A stretch of 64,000 nucleotides of DNA from Tubulanus polymorphus (GCF_964204645.1 NC_134029.1:13692850-13756849), one strand, 5' to 3'. Counted from the first letter of the stretch, positions 32,926 to 44,330 are shown. The notes: generated by a model not told the origin, from the letters alone. Numbers and translations: made by a program.

Positions 32926-35600
32926 AACACTAAAAAGTCATATTAGAAATAAGAATAATGATATTTTAGGTGAAGATTATTTTGATAAAGATAATGATAA
33001 GAAACAGAAGACAATTAAAAGCATGAAAAATAAATTAAACAATAAAAGACCATACATGGAAGATGTAAGAAAATATATTAATTTATTGGATAATAAAAAA
33101 GATATAGAGATAACCGAAGCATTTAAAAGTGATATTGGCCCAGCAGCTATCGAGTTTAAATTTCATAAAGGAAAAACATTAGAAGAAACTAAAAAACATT
33201 TAGAAAATATGAAAGAAATAATAAAAATAATAACTGATGTTGAATATCCTAAAATTAGTATATCAGTTAAAGTTAAATTCATAAAATCTGAAGATAAACC
33301 AATATATAATATAAATTCTCATTCACAACATATTATATATAAACAACATATAGATGATATATTAGATAAATGTTATAATGAAGTAAAAACTAAAATAGAA
33401 GAGAAATATTTTGAAGGATCTGGTTTAATATTTGATGAAATAATATTTATGACTTTACATGTTTATAACACAAAATATAATAAGTTAACTAAATCAAAAC
33501 CAATTGATGAAAATAATGTATCATATTATAAAGAACCAGATATTGAAGCATCGAGTTATGTTAAACTACCATTTAAAACTAATGCTGTTATAAATGTACA
33601 AAATGAAGATGATAAATGTTTTCTATGGGCAATAATTAGTTGTTTACATCCTGCAACTTATAATATTTGTAGATTAACTCATTATAAACCATTTGAAAAT
33701 AATTATAAGATAGATAAGTATCCTGTTATAATTAAAAACATCCCAAAGATAGAAAGAGATAATAATTTAAGAATAAATGTATTTGATTTAATCAAATTAC
33801 CAAATACAAAAGGTAACAACATAAAACATTATACATTAGAACCTTTATACCTATCAAAAGATTATGATTCAAACGATGTTAAAGATATATTATATTATGA
33901 GAATCATTATATGTGGATTAAACAAATAGATTTATTCTTTAGAACAGAAAGTGATCACCATAATAAAATATATCTATGTAGAAAATGTTTACATAGATTC
34001 AGTTATGAAAGTACATTATTAAATCATAAACAACTATGTGAAAATCATGATTATTGTAAATTAGTTTTACCAAATGAAATGGATAAAATATTAGAATTCA
34101 AAAAATATGATTACAAAAATAAGTACCATTTGTAATATATGGAGATTTTGAATCATTAAATAAAGAACTAACTGATCAAGATAGAAAAGAAATATATTAT
34201 AAGAGAAAGAAATTAAATTCTAATGAAAATGATTATTCTGAAGAACGACCAAAAACAAATACTATTAAAAAGATTCATCAATCAGCTGCTGCTTTCGGGT
34301 TATATATAAAATCTGATTATCCAGAACTAATTGAAAGTGAATATTATCATTATAGAAATGAAAATGTTATCAATCATTTTTGTGACTTATTAATTGAATA
34401 TGAAATAAGATTAAGTAAATTATTTTAGATTTAGAATATCCTGAAGATAAAAAATTTAAATCTAGAAATCTAGCATACTGCCCCGAACATAAAACTGTAA
34501 CACATGAAGAATTATCAAATTACCAAAAAAGAATTAAACCCGAAAATCATATTCATACAGAAAAGTTAATGGTAACTCAAGAAGATAAATATAATTATGT
34601 AGTACATTATAGAATGTTAAAGTTTTATTTGAATCAAGGAATGATTCTAAAAAAAGTACATAGATATATTGCATTTAGTCAATCTAAGTGGTTAGAAAAA
34701 TATATAGATTTTAACACCAAACAGAGAACTAAAGCTAAAACTGATTTCGAAAAAGATTTCTTCAAGTTAATGAATAATGCATTCTATGGAAAAACTTGTG
34801 AAAATATTAGAAATAGAAATGATATTGAGTTAGTTAATAATGGTAAAAGAATTAGACATTTACAATCATATCCTAAGTTCATTGGTAACAGAATATTTGA
34901 TGAAAATTTAGCCGCAGTTAAAATGAGAAGAACATCAATGAAATTTAATAAACCAATCTATGTTGGCGCTTCAGTTTTAGAATTATCAAAATTACTAATG
35001 TATGAATTCTATTATAATGTATTACAACCATTTTTTGGAGAAAAACATATAGAAATATTATATTTTGATACTGACAGTTACATATTAAAGATAAAAACTG
35101 ATAACATAACTGATGATTTAAAAACATTAAAACATCGTTTTGATTTTAGTAACTATCCTAAAGATCATGAATTGTTTAGCAATGATAATAAAAAAGTTCC
35201 CGGTAAATTCAAAGATGAATTAGGTGGTAAAGAAATGATTTAATTAATTGGTTTTAGATCTAAAATGTATTCATATAAAACTTAAGAACATGAAGCTAAA
35301 AAGTTAAAAGGAATAACCAAAAGTGTAGTAGAAAAGAATATTCATTTCAAAGATTACATCAATTGTATATTCAATGAAGAAGTTAGAAAACATAAGATGA
35401 GATGTTTAAGATCTGTAGATCATGAAATGTTTATTGAAGAAATTGAAAAGATAAGTCTAAACCCATTTGATGATAAAAGATATATTCTGGATGATGTAAT
35501 TCATACAGTTGCTTATGGTTGTAATTTAGATGAATACTTAAAATTTAAAAGAGAAGAAACAAAAGAGAACGAGATAATGAAAAGAATTCTAACGTGTTAA
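32926..35600 (+). pseudogene. Polinton-like DNA polymerase B, intein-free copy (deleted, broken)
   Basis: This is a type-B DNA polymerase of the DNA_pol_B_2 (protein-primed) kind used by Polinton/Maverick elements to copy their linear DNA. It lacks the N-terminal zinc finger kept in the copy at 58.9 kb, as the first codons up to about 32926 are foreign. The N-terminal domain is open to 34135, then a frameshift removes continuity in front of the exonuclease motif GDFESLN. At about 34426 an internal deletion removes most of the exonuclease and the palm motif A. The frame from 34569 contains motif B (KLMNNAFYGKTCENIRNR) and motif C (YFDTDSYILK, 35061 onward) without an insertion. Stops at about 35241 and 35283 break the thumb region, and the last piece ends at 35600. 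Confidence 0.85.
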
Positions 35601-35629
35601 TCAAATTTTAATAAAAATATGTTATTAAA

Positions 35630-35983
35630 ATGGAGAGTAAACAAGCACACAGTGAGAATAACAAATTATTTCTAGATAGAATAAAAGATACTTCAAATGT
35701 CAAATCAGTAGATTATGAATTTAAGAAGTTAAAAGAATTAATAATCCATAAGAAATATCTAATTACAAATATTGATAGAGTTACTAACAAATATGGAGAT
35801 AAATTAGTTATACACTTAGAATATGAAGGATTAAAAGGAAATACATATAAATTCAGAATATATTTACCGGATAGATTTCATAGATTATCAAGTGAAGATC
35901 TAGAAGAATTATGTTCTGGTGATTTCTATTTCGTATACAAAGGTAAGAATGAAAAGGGGCACCATGAAATAGATTTCGAATAA
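35630..35983 (+). CDS. Conserved Polinton-like small protein, 117 aa
   Basis: I do not recognise the family. The frame is open from ATG 35630. A broken homologous start lies on the minus strand at 44084-44163, in the same position just after a polB end, so it is a real gene of the element. The protein is charged and soluble without membrane segment; the second half reads LVIHLEYEGLKGNTYKFRIY, suggesting a small beta-rich fold. It is in the slot between polB and a putative structural protein. A nucleic-acid-binding role is a guess only. Confidence 0.6.
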   Translation: MESKQAHSENNKLFLDRIKDTSNVKSVDYEFKKLKELIIHKKYLITNIDRVTNKYGDKLVIHLEYEGLKGNTYKFRIYLPDRFHRLSSEDLEELCSGDFYFVYKGKNEKGHHEIDFE

Positions 35984-35984
35984 G

Positions 35985-36725
35985 AAAATATGTAAAATAA
36001 ATTGCGGAATTAAAAGAATAATTAAATCTCATAATTTACTAGTTCAATTAGATAGAGAATTTAAGAATTGTGTAGATTTAAAATTAGTTAATATAAGTTT
36101 ATGTAATTCTTTTTATGATATAACGGATAAAACTATTGAAGATAATACTTTTTTAATTCATAGTGGAAATGTAGATAAATGGTTTCATATAATTTTAAAA
36201 CCAGGATTATATAATTTAGAAACATTAGCTCAAGAAATTAATCGAAGAGCACGGTTGAAAATTAGAAGAGATGATAAATTTTTAATTAGATTTATAAAAA
36301 GTGATAGCACAAATAAAATTAAAATAAAGGTATATGATGAAAGTCAACATGCATTTATGGTAAAAAAACCATTAGCTAAATTGCTAGGAATTGCACCAGA
36401 TACTGTTACAGGAAACATAGATGGTAATTCAAATATAATACCTTTTACACACTTTTATATTTATTGCAATTTAATCGAGCCTACAAAAACTTTCGAAGCA
36501 ACTAAAGAAACAATTTGTAGTTCTAGTATACTAAATATTTTACCGCTAAAAAATTTTAAACAATTTGGAACTCAAATAAATGATAATTTAACAGAATGTG
36601 ATTTTAAACCTTGCATTCCTCAATTTAATAATTTTAAATTAGAAATAAGAAATCACAATGGATATTTAATTGATTTGAATAACTTTCCTGTAATTTATGA
36701 ATTAGTTATAAGATGTAGAGAGTAA
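35985..36725 (+). CDS. Putative Polinton-like minor structural protein
   Basis: This open frame has no ATG near its beginning; it runs open from within the end of the previous gene to a stop at 36723-36725. It is about 246 residues of predicted beta-rich sequence. Features are FHIILKPGLYNLETLAQEIN, then PLAKLLGIAPDT and a C-terminal FKLEIRNHNGYLIDLNNFPV. The pattern of an extended 'LKPG.Y' segment, an 'LLG' segment and a final 'F.L...NG..I.L' strand is what I associate with minor capsid or fibre-like proteins of animal Polinton-type elements; this is weak recognition from memory. The missing ATG may mean a lost start or a frameshift. Confidence 0.45.
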   Translation, partial: KICKINCGIKRIIKSHNLLVQLDREFKNCVDLKLVNISLCNSFYDITDKTIEDNTFLIHSGNVDKWFHIILKPGLYNLETLAQEINRRARLKIRRDDKFLIRFIKSDSTNKIKIKVYDESQHAFMVKKPLAKLLGIAPDTVTGNIDGNSNIIPFTHFYIYCNLIEPTKTFEATKETICSSSILNILPLKNFKQFGTQINDNLTECDFKPCIPQFNNFKLEIRNHNGYLIDLNNFPVIYELVIRCRE

Positions 36726-36740
36726 TTTTTTCATTATATA

Positions 36741-38056
36741 AATGAATATAACTAATATGGCTAGACATATGAAAAAACATGATGAAAATTATAAACCCCC
36801 TAAACTAAACTGTCCAAAATGTAATAAATTATTCTCAAGAAATTATGTTTAAAAAAATTCAGAGAAGTGTAGAATTAATGACACAACGGTTAATGTTGAT
36901 AGTAACGAAAGTAATAGTAATTCTGTTGAAGTTGAACCTGAAATTATTTGGAAAAGACCTTTTTTATTCTATGATAAGGATAATATAAAAGATCATTTCT
37001 GTGAGCCTTGTCGAATAAAATATAGCCCTGAAAATATAGAAGATTGGAGAATCATCAATTTCGTAAAGTACATATAGATAAAATTTCTAATAAATTTGAA
37101 ACTGAATTCAATGAAAGAAAAAATAATTTATTAGAAAAAATAAAATATGAGAAAACGTTACCAGATAATAAAGAAACAGTTGAAAAGTTAGAAAAACAAT
37201 ATAATGAATTAACAAGAAAAACATATTATTGTAAATATTGTAAATTGATTATTACAACAAGTAATTCAAATCTACATAATAGAACAATAAAACATAAAGA
37301 AAACGTAAGAAAATACAAGGAGCTTAATGAAGATCTATTACCAATAAATTATAAACAAAAATGCCCACAATGTAATTATGCGACCTTAAGACAAGAAGGT
37401 ACTGTGTTATTTTGTAATGAATGTGGATGGCAAAAGAATTTATGGGGTGATGAAAAAACTAGAGATTTTCTCATAGAACCAAAATTAAATTATCTAGATG
37501 AAATTTTTAAAATATTTTCTATAGAAGATCATACACCAGAATATATGCAATGGCTTGAAAAAATGAAAATGATAGAAAATAAAAATGGTGAAATAACTAA
37601 AAAAGATATTATAAAAACAATTATTCCATCAACATTTAACACAAAACAAAAGAAAATGTATTTATATTTATTATTTAATGATTATTATGAAAAACCTAAA
37701 TTAACAGAAAAAGATATGGAAAATATAAAAAAAACATTCAAACAAATATTATCAAAATATTATCAAATATTATGTATCATTTGGAAAATAGAATAACAGA
37801 TTCAATTAATTATGAATTCTTTTTAAATAAGATTGTAAATTATTTAAACATCGATATTATAATTCCATATAATTTTGATGAATTAACAAACAAAAAGAAA
37901 CAAAGAGAGCGAGATGAAATGTGGCACAATATAACACGTGATTTAAATGAGAAAAATGAAATGGAAGAACCTAAACAAATTATACAAGAACAATTAAATG
38001 AAAATGAAGAAGCCAAAAGTGATTTCGAGTATGATGATATTGATTTTCTGTTTTAA
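36741..38056 (+). pseudogene. VLTF3-like late transcription factor (frameshifted)
   Basis: The region resembles the VLTF3 family of late transcription factors known from nucleocytoplasmic large DNA viruses and some smaller relatives. A short zinc-finger start at 36741 (CPKCNKLF) ends in a stop. The main frame from 37044 has CKYCKLIITTSNSNLHNRTI and the family-type zinc ribbon CPQCNYATLRQEGTVLFCNEC at about residues 110-130. A helical segment follows, and after a frameshift near 37780 comes NYEFFLNKIVNYLNID with QRERDEMWHNI, which fits the conserved C-terminal block. The end is acidic (stop 38054-38056). The role would be to activate late structural genes. At least two breaks make this copy inactive. 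The downstream neighbour is an opposing polB from another element copy, joined at about 38057. Confidence 0.6.
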
Positions 38057-41000
38057 TGGCCATAAGGTAATGTTTTTATACCATCATCTAAAATATGCCT
38101 TTTATCATCAAATGGATTCAAACTAGTTTTTTCAACTTCATTATTGTACATCTCGTGATTTTCTGATCTTAAACAATTCATTTTATGTTTCATTACAATT
38201 GAGTTATATAAACACTTTATATAATCTTGAAATTCTATATGTTTATCAACCACATGTTTTGTTATTCCTTTTAACTTTTTAGCTTCATGATCTTTTGTTC
38301 TGTAACTATACATTTTACTTCTTATCCCAACAAATTCAATCATTTCATCACCCCCTAATTCATCTTTAAATTTACCAGGAATCTTTTTATTATCATTGCT
38401 AAATAGTTCATGATCTTTGGGATAATTGCTAAAATCAAAATGATGTTTTAATGTTTTTAAGTCTTTTGTTTTGTCATTTGACTTGATTTTTAGTATGTAA
38501 CTGTCAGTATTTTTGGCAATTAATGGAAATCCACAGTTAAATGTACCATCTTCAGTTGATAAATCATAAACATAATCTGATGGGTTATATATTTCAAATA
38601 AATCTTTAACTTCTTCTGTTAATTCTTTTTCTACATGCCTTAAATTAAAACAATTTGGTTTAGATTTAATTAATTCTATATTCATATTAAATTCTAATGA
38701 ACTGCATAATATATTTAATCCTGATATAGCAACTTTTCCTTTCTATGCAAAGGTTATCTTTTTATCCTTTGTAAATTTTTTAGTGCCATCTGCGGCATAG
38801 AATCCAATGAAGAACCACTTTCTTAAATTATTTTTTGCATTTAATACATAATCTGGTACTATCTTTTCTTTTGTTGAAGTATCACTTTTCACTATTGCAT
38901 GAATATAGAATTCATCATTATATTTTATAGCAAAATCTTTAGGATTATTTACAAGTATTCTATAAACTGCTGATGATTTCATAACATCTATGATTTTAAA
39001 TGTTTTATGAGAATAAACTTCTTCACAGAATTTCTTAATTCTTTCTAATAATTTCAAATCTTGATTGCATAAATACCAACATTATCTATTACCCCAAACA
39101 TATTTATACACACCTGCTGAACCATCACCCATGACAAATCCTTTGATAAAATATTCTTTTTCTTCTAATGTTTCAGGTTCTATATTATAAATATTATCAA
39201 TAATTTCATCAAATGACATATGATTCATTCTTTGGAAAAATCTTTTATGTAATTATTCATCTCCAATTTTTATATCAGTTGGTTTTATTTCATAACCATT
39301 TCGTTTAATCAAACTATGATTTTCTGTAACATCTACAAACCCTAATTTAGTTCTAACTCTATAGATTTTCTTATTTGTTTTAAGTCTAATAATATTCTTT
39401 AATTTTTTCCATCCATTTCTTGTCCAAACATCCATTAATTCATTTATTTGTATTAATTCTTTTTCACCATATGAAATATAACATTCATTTTGTTTTGGAA
39501 TTATTTCTGAAATTCTTCTTATCAATATTTTATCGTTACATTTTAATAATATTAGGGTGTCAGCTGTTACAGAATCAAAATATGATATTTCAATATGCTT
39601 TTCCCCAAAAAGTGGTTGTAAAACATTATAATAAAAATCATACATTAATAATTTTGATACTTCTAAAACAGTTGAACCAATGAATATAGGTTTATTAAAT
39701 TTCATTGACGTTCTTTTTAATTTAACTGCTGTTAAATAATCTTCAAATCTTTTATTTCCTAAATGTCTAGGACTTGATTGTAAATGTCTTAATCGTTCAG
39801 AATTATTTACTAATTCAATATCATTTCTATTTCTAATATTTTCACATGTTTTACCATAAAAACTATTATTCATTAATTTGAATAAATCTTTTTCAAAATC
39901 TGTTTTTGATATGGTTCTCTGTTGAGTATTGAAATCTATATATTTTTCTAACCACTTCGATTGATTAAATTCAATATATCTATGTACTTTCTTTAATTTC
40001 ATTCCTTGTTTTAGATAAAATTTTAACACTCTATAATGAACAATATAATTATATTTATTATTTTGAGTAAGTATTAATTTTTCTGTAAAAACATGATCTT
40101 TCGGTTTTATTTTCTTCTGGTATTTACTTAAATAACTATCATCTACAGTTAAATGTTCTGGGCAATAAGGTAAGTTTCTTGTTTTAAACTTTATATTTTC
40201 AGGATATTCTAAATCAACTACAAAGAAATAACCAATTGGTGCTTCATCTTTTAAACTCGCAATTTCGCTTTCCATATCAGTTTTATCACCATTTTCAACT
40301 TCTGTTAATATAAAATTTTTATATGGTTGAGGTTGCATCATTGCCCAACCATATAAATTATTGGCGTCAATATATAATAATTTATATTCATCATTTGCTT
40401 TAAAATACCTATCTCCCATAACACCACTAATTCCACCTCTAATTGATTTTTCAAATAATAAAACCATGTCTGGTTCTTTTAATAAATCTAATTCTACATT
40501 TGTGTATTTTAAACCACATTGCCAGGTTAAACCAGGACTAGAGTAGCAATAACAAGGATCAACATTAAAATGATTCAAATTTACCTCTCTAAATTTTTCA
40601 AATATGTCAGCCAATATCATAACATCTGATTTTAAATATAAATCAACTAATTCACCATGATTTTTGATCTTAAAATGGTTCCAAATATTTAATGTTCTAT
40701 TAAACACTTCGTCTTTCACATACTCCTCTTTTAATTGATCATAAAATTGATCTTTTAATAATTCTGTTACATTAAAATCATTGTGTGTTTTATAAAATGA
40801 ATAAGGAATTGCACCTTTATATCTCAATAATTTAAAATCTTGTTCATTTGGATAATAATATCGAGTTATTATAAAATCATTATCAACTAAACTTTTTGAT
40901 AAATTATCTAATGAACTTGCTAGAAATCTATAAGAATCTAAAAATCTAATGCAACCAAATTGAAATGAAATAAAATTTTCAGATGTTTTAGCTAATAGTT

Positions 41001-42957
41001 TAAAATCATATTTTCTTACATTTACACCATTCATAGCATTATATTCTTCTATTTCTTGATTAATTGCGCCCAATTTTCCCGATAATTGTTTTATAAATAA
41101 TAGATGGGTATCATAGCCTGATAAATTATGAAATAATATTGGTACGAAATTAACTTTCTTAGCTTGTAAATTGCAATCTTCATGAGCAGCTCCACGATAT
41201 TTTGAATTTAAATGATCGTGATCTCTAACTTTTTTATCAAATGAATAAAAACGTTTTTCACAATAACAACAATGAGTTGCATAATTAAAATCAATTTCAT
41301 CTTCTTTTGTCATAACTATTCTTTTATTTTTGTTAAATAATTTTGCAAAATCACTTTCTAATTCAATCATTTTGTCACAAAAATCATTAACTACACTTTC
41401 ATATAATTCAGGATAATTTGATTTGATGTAAATTCCATAAGCAGCAGCTCTTTGGTGAACTTTTTTAATTGTATTTATAATGGATGGGTCTTGTGTTGTG
41501 TCTTCATTTAATTCATTTCCTTTATCCATTGATTTTAATAATTGCTTTTTGTTATATATTTCTTTTCTATCTTGATCGGTTAATTCTTTATTCAACGATT
41601 CAAAATCCCCATAAATTACAAATGGAACAATATTCTTAAATTTTTGATTAGTAAATTTCAATTTATAATCTTTTTCCGTTGGCATTATTAATTTACAAAA
41701 ATCTTTATTATCACATAATTCTTTATGTTTTAATAATGTATTCTCAGTCATAAATTTAGATAAACATTTTCTACATAAATAAATTTTATTATGGTGATCA
41801 CTTTCTGTTCTAAAGAATAAATCAATTTGTTTCATCATCATAATATTCTGTTAAATATAAAGCTTCCAATGTATAATCTTTAATATTTTCACCTTTTGTA
41901 TTTGGTAATTGCATTAATTCAAATACATTTATTTTTAAATTATTAACTTTTTCTATTTTGGGTATCATTTTTATAGTTACTGGATATTGATCAATTTTAT
42001 ATAATGTTTCATATTTCCGGTAATATGTTATTCTACAAACATTTTCCAGTGTTGGATGTAAGCAACTAATAATTGACCATTGAAAACATTTATTATCTTC
42101 ATTTTGAATATTTATTACTGCTTTTGTTGTAAATGGTAATTTAATATAAGATGATGCTTTAATATCCTTTTCTGTTGTAAAGTTTGAATCATTTTTAAAC
42201 ATTTTATTACTTTTTGATGTTTTATTTCTTTTTGTATTATAAACATTTAAATCTAAGTATATAATTTCATTCAATGTTAAGCCAGAACCCTCAAAATATC
42301 TTTCTTCAATATGACGTTTAAATTCATTAAATATTTTTTCTAACTTCTCTTTTATTTGTATTTTTGAAATTATTTCTTCAGAAAGTGTTTGAATATTATA
42401 ATCCATTTTATCTTCTGACTTTAAAAAACTTACTTTTCCCAGAGATACTAATTTTTGGATATTCAACATCTGTTATCAAATCTAGTATTTTTTCTATTAT
42501 TTCATTAAATTTACTATAATCTTCTATTGTTGTACCTTTAAAAAATCTAAATATAATAGCTGCAGGACCAATTTTACTACGTAATCTTTCTAATATTTCA
42601 ATTGTATCTTTTATTTCTAGTGAATCAATATAATTTCTAACATTTTCCATGTAAGGTTTATTTGAAAAGGATTTAGTTTTTGAAGTTGGTTTTTTTACTT
42701 GTTGAGGTTTATCATCAAAATAATCTTTTCCTTACAAACTTCACATTTTATTTCATCCACATTCATATTTTCTAATCGTTCTTTTCTTTCACATTGGAAT
42801 TTTCTGGAGTTTCAAAATCTATAACATTTTTTATATGATTTGAAGATTTTTCATATTTAGATTTATTAGATTTATCGATGTATTTTTTACAATATGGGCA
42901 ATAATATTGATTTTTATTAACATTATTGTTTTCTGTCTGGTACTCACTCTCTCCCAT
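38057..42957 (-). pseudogene. Polinton-like DNA polymerase B carrying an intein (broken)
   Basis: This is the longest polB copy. From ATG 42957 it has an N-terminal zinc finger (YYCPYCKKYIDKSNKS), then frame changes at about 42730, 42440 and 41835. From 41841 a frame of about 756 codons of polymerase runs unbroken into the intein. It shows a second zinc finger (C23, C26, H39, C43), Exo I VIYGDFES (Asp79, Glu81), an EndoVII-like CYCEKRF..RDHDH..YRGAAHEDCN insert, and Exo II HNLSGYDTHLL. Exo III YLKSDVMILAD, motif A YIDANNLYGWAM and motif B KLMNNSFYGKTCEN follow. Motif C is split after YFD by the intein (38509-39573) and resumes with TDSYILK. The 3' end is lost at about 38057, where it abuts the opposing VLTF3-like gene. 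It would replicate the element from protein-primed linear ends. The stops in the intein and the frameshifts make it inactive. Confidence 0.9.
38509..39573 (-). pseudogene. Intein with LAGLIDADG homing endonuclease, in polB motif C
   Basis: The insertion is 1065 bp (355 codons), in frame with both polymerase halves. It starts with Ser (SVTADTLILL, intein block A), has block B VTENHSLIKR with its Thr and His, and two LAGLIDADG-type motifs, FIKGFVMGDG (about 39140) and FFIGFYAADG (about 38800). It ends with block F VYDLSTEDGTFN and block G FPLIAKN, followed by Thr of the extein TDSYI. The terminal Asn and the +1 Thr are kept; the usual penultimate His is Lys. Three in-frame stops occur: TAA near 39250, TAA near 39083 and TAG near 38740. 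Splicing would be needed for an active polymerase; the endonuclease would spread the intein to empty alleles. The related copy at 35069/35070 has the site empty. Confidence 0.9.
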
Positions 42958-43084
42958 TTATAAGGAAAAAAAATTACTTGTGGTGATGAGTGGTGTCTCG
43001 TACTCTCGTACTCTGATCTGAAAGCCTACTTTCCCTATTACTGGAGTATTCTTCTTTGAATCCTTCGATCTGATATCCTCGAAT
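42958..43084. other. Short non-coding junction
   Basis: This lies between the 5' end of the polB copy and a BEL/Pao fragment. CTCGTACTCTCGTACTCTG is a small direct repeat. Confidence 0.4.
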
Positions 43085-44083
43085 TATCTATTCTTCGATG
43101 TTTAGTAACTCATCTGCAGACAGCTCGCCTTCACTCCTCTCAGTTTTCGGTACTCTACAATTGTCGATGAATCTGTGTACCCACGCATGAACGCGCAATA
43201 GACGATTCCATTGTGAATATCGTTCTGGATTCAAACGCCAATCTTCGTCAGTTTCTTTAAGTTTGATAAGCATCGTGAATTATGTCTCCCTGGAGATGAA
43301 TTCTTGCTTCAGTTCTTGTTTGGCTACCTGGCTTGTCTCGACTCGATTCACTGACCACTCGTCTTCATTCTTCACGAGAAATCTTGGACCAGTCCACCAT
43401 ATACTATTTTCATCCGCCAGTTCATCTGCGGTCATACCCTTCGATGCTAAATCGGCAGGATTAGCTTTCGTAGGTACGTATCTCCATTGTGTTGGTCTGG
43501 TCTTACTTTGAATTTCACCGACTCTGTGTGCTATAAACGTCTTCAGAGTTCTACTTCGGTTTCTAATCCACCATAACACATTCAAACTATCTGACCAGAA
43601 GATGACTTCTTTCATATTCATCTCGTATACCTCAGCAATTCTTTCAACCAGACGCAATCCTAGAATAGCTCCCATCATTTCAAGTCTTGGTATGCTACCA
43701 GACATTAAAGGAGCGACTCTAGACTTAGCTGCGATCATTCGGCTTGAAACTTCGTCTGCACCCTTGTACGTGCACACCACGTATACAACTGCACCGTTAA
43801 CATCTTGTGATGCGTCTACAAATGCGTGTAGTTGGTGTTGCCTCCGATGCGACTCGTATGCACCTAGGTATTCTTATCTTGTGCAGATCGTCTAGTTCTG
43901 CAAACCATTTCTTTATCTTCTTCTCAAGATCTGGATTCAGCTCTTCGTCCCATTCTACACCGTCCACCCACATCTCTTGCATGATTATCTTAGACCGTAA
44001 GATAAATGGAGTGAGAAATCCGAGTTATCTTTGATAAAACCTTTCTTTTGGTGTACGCAAATCCTTCATCTGGACTTATATTC
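43085..44083 (-). pseudogene. BEL/Pao pol fragment: RNase H and connection domain
   Basis: This is a piece of a BEL/Pao polyprotein on the minus strand. From about 44080 it reads SPDEGFAYTKRKVLSK and then, after frame breaks, MQEMWVDGVEWDEELNPDLE, the connection that follows RT in Pao elements. The RNase H-like part (peptidase A17-associated) contains LHAFVDASQDVNGAVVY, PRLEMMGAILGLRLVERIAE, VIFWSDSLNVLWWIRNRSRT and VPTKANPADLASKG, so the acidic residues of the domain are visible. The last piece ends near 43088 with an acidic tail. At 44083 it joins directly to the 117-aa Polinton-like gene, and its other end is near the polB copy, so it is nested in or recombined with the Polinton mosaic. 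Confidence 0.8.
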
Positions 44084-44213
44084 TACTGATTTGACATTTG
44101 AAGTATCTTATATTCTATCTAGAAATGATTTGTTGTTCTCACTGTGTGGTTGTTTACTCTCCATTTATAATTCATATTTTTATTAAAATTGATTGACACG
44201 CTAGAATCCCAGA
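44084..44213 (-). pseudogene. Fragment of polB end and start of the 117-aa protein
   Basis: Reading on the minus strand, the end of a polB gene (matching the text just before 35600) is followed by the ATG at about 44163 and the first 27 codons of a homologue of the protein at 35630. These include SENNKSFLDRI, with a TAA in place of the following Lys codon. The BEL/Pao fragment begins immediately after. Confidence 0.7.
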
Positions 44214-44330
44214 ACTAATTAAAAGTGAATATTATCATTATAGAAATGAAAATGTTATCAATCATTTTTGTGACTTATTAATTGAGTATGAAATCAAATT
44301 TAGTAAACTATTAGACAAAAAAGACAAAAC
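44214..44330 (+). pseudogene. Short polB fragment
   Basis: About 39 codons match polB at 34330-34430 and 60510-60615 (ELIKSEYYHYRNENVINHF and the following residues). It begins and ends at junctions and is directly followed by a different gene of the element. Confidence 0.75.

Noticed and set aside
38743-39057. Independent small gene on the minus strand
   Set aside because: It is in the same frame as polB on both sides and carries the second LAGLIDADG motif, so it is the middle of the intein.
38509-39573. Reading the in-frame stops as recoded sense codons
   Set aside because: Neighbouring genes of the same elements end at the same stop codons and others are also frameshifted, so ordinary decay explains them.
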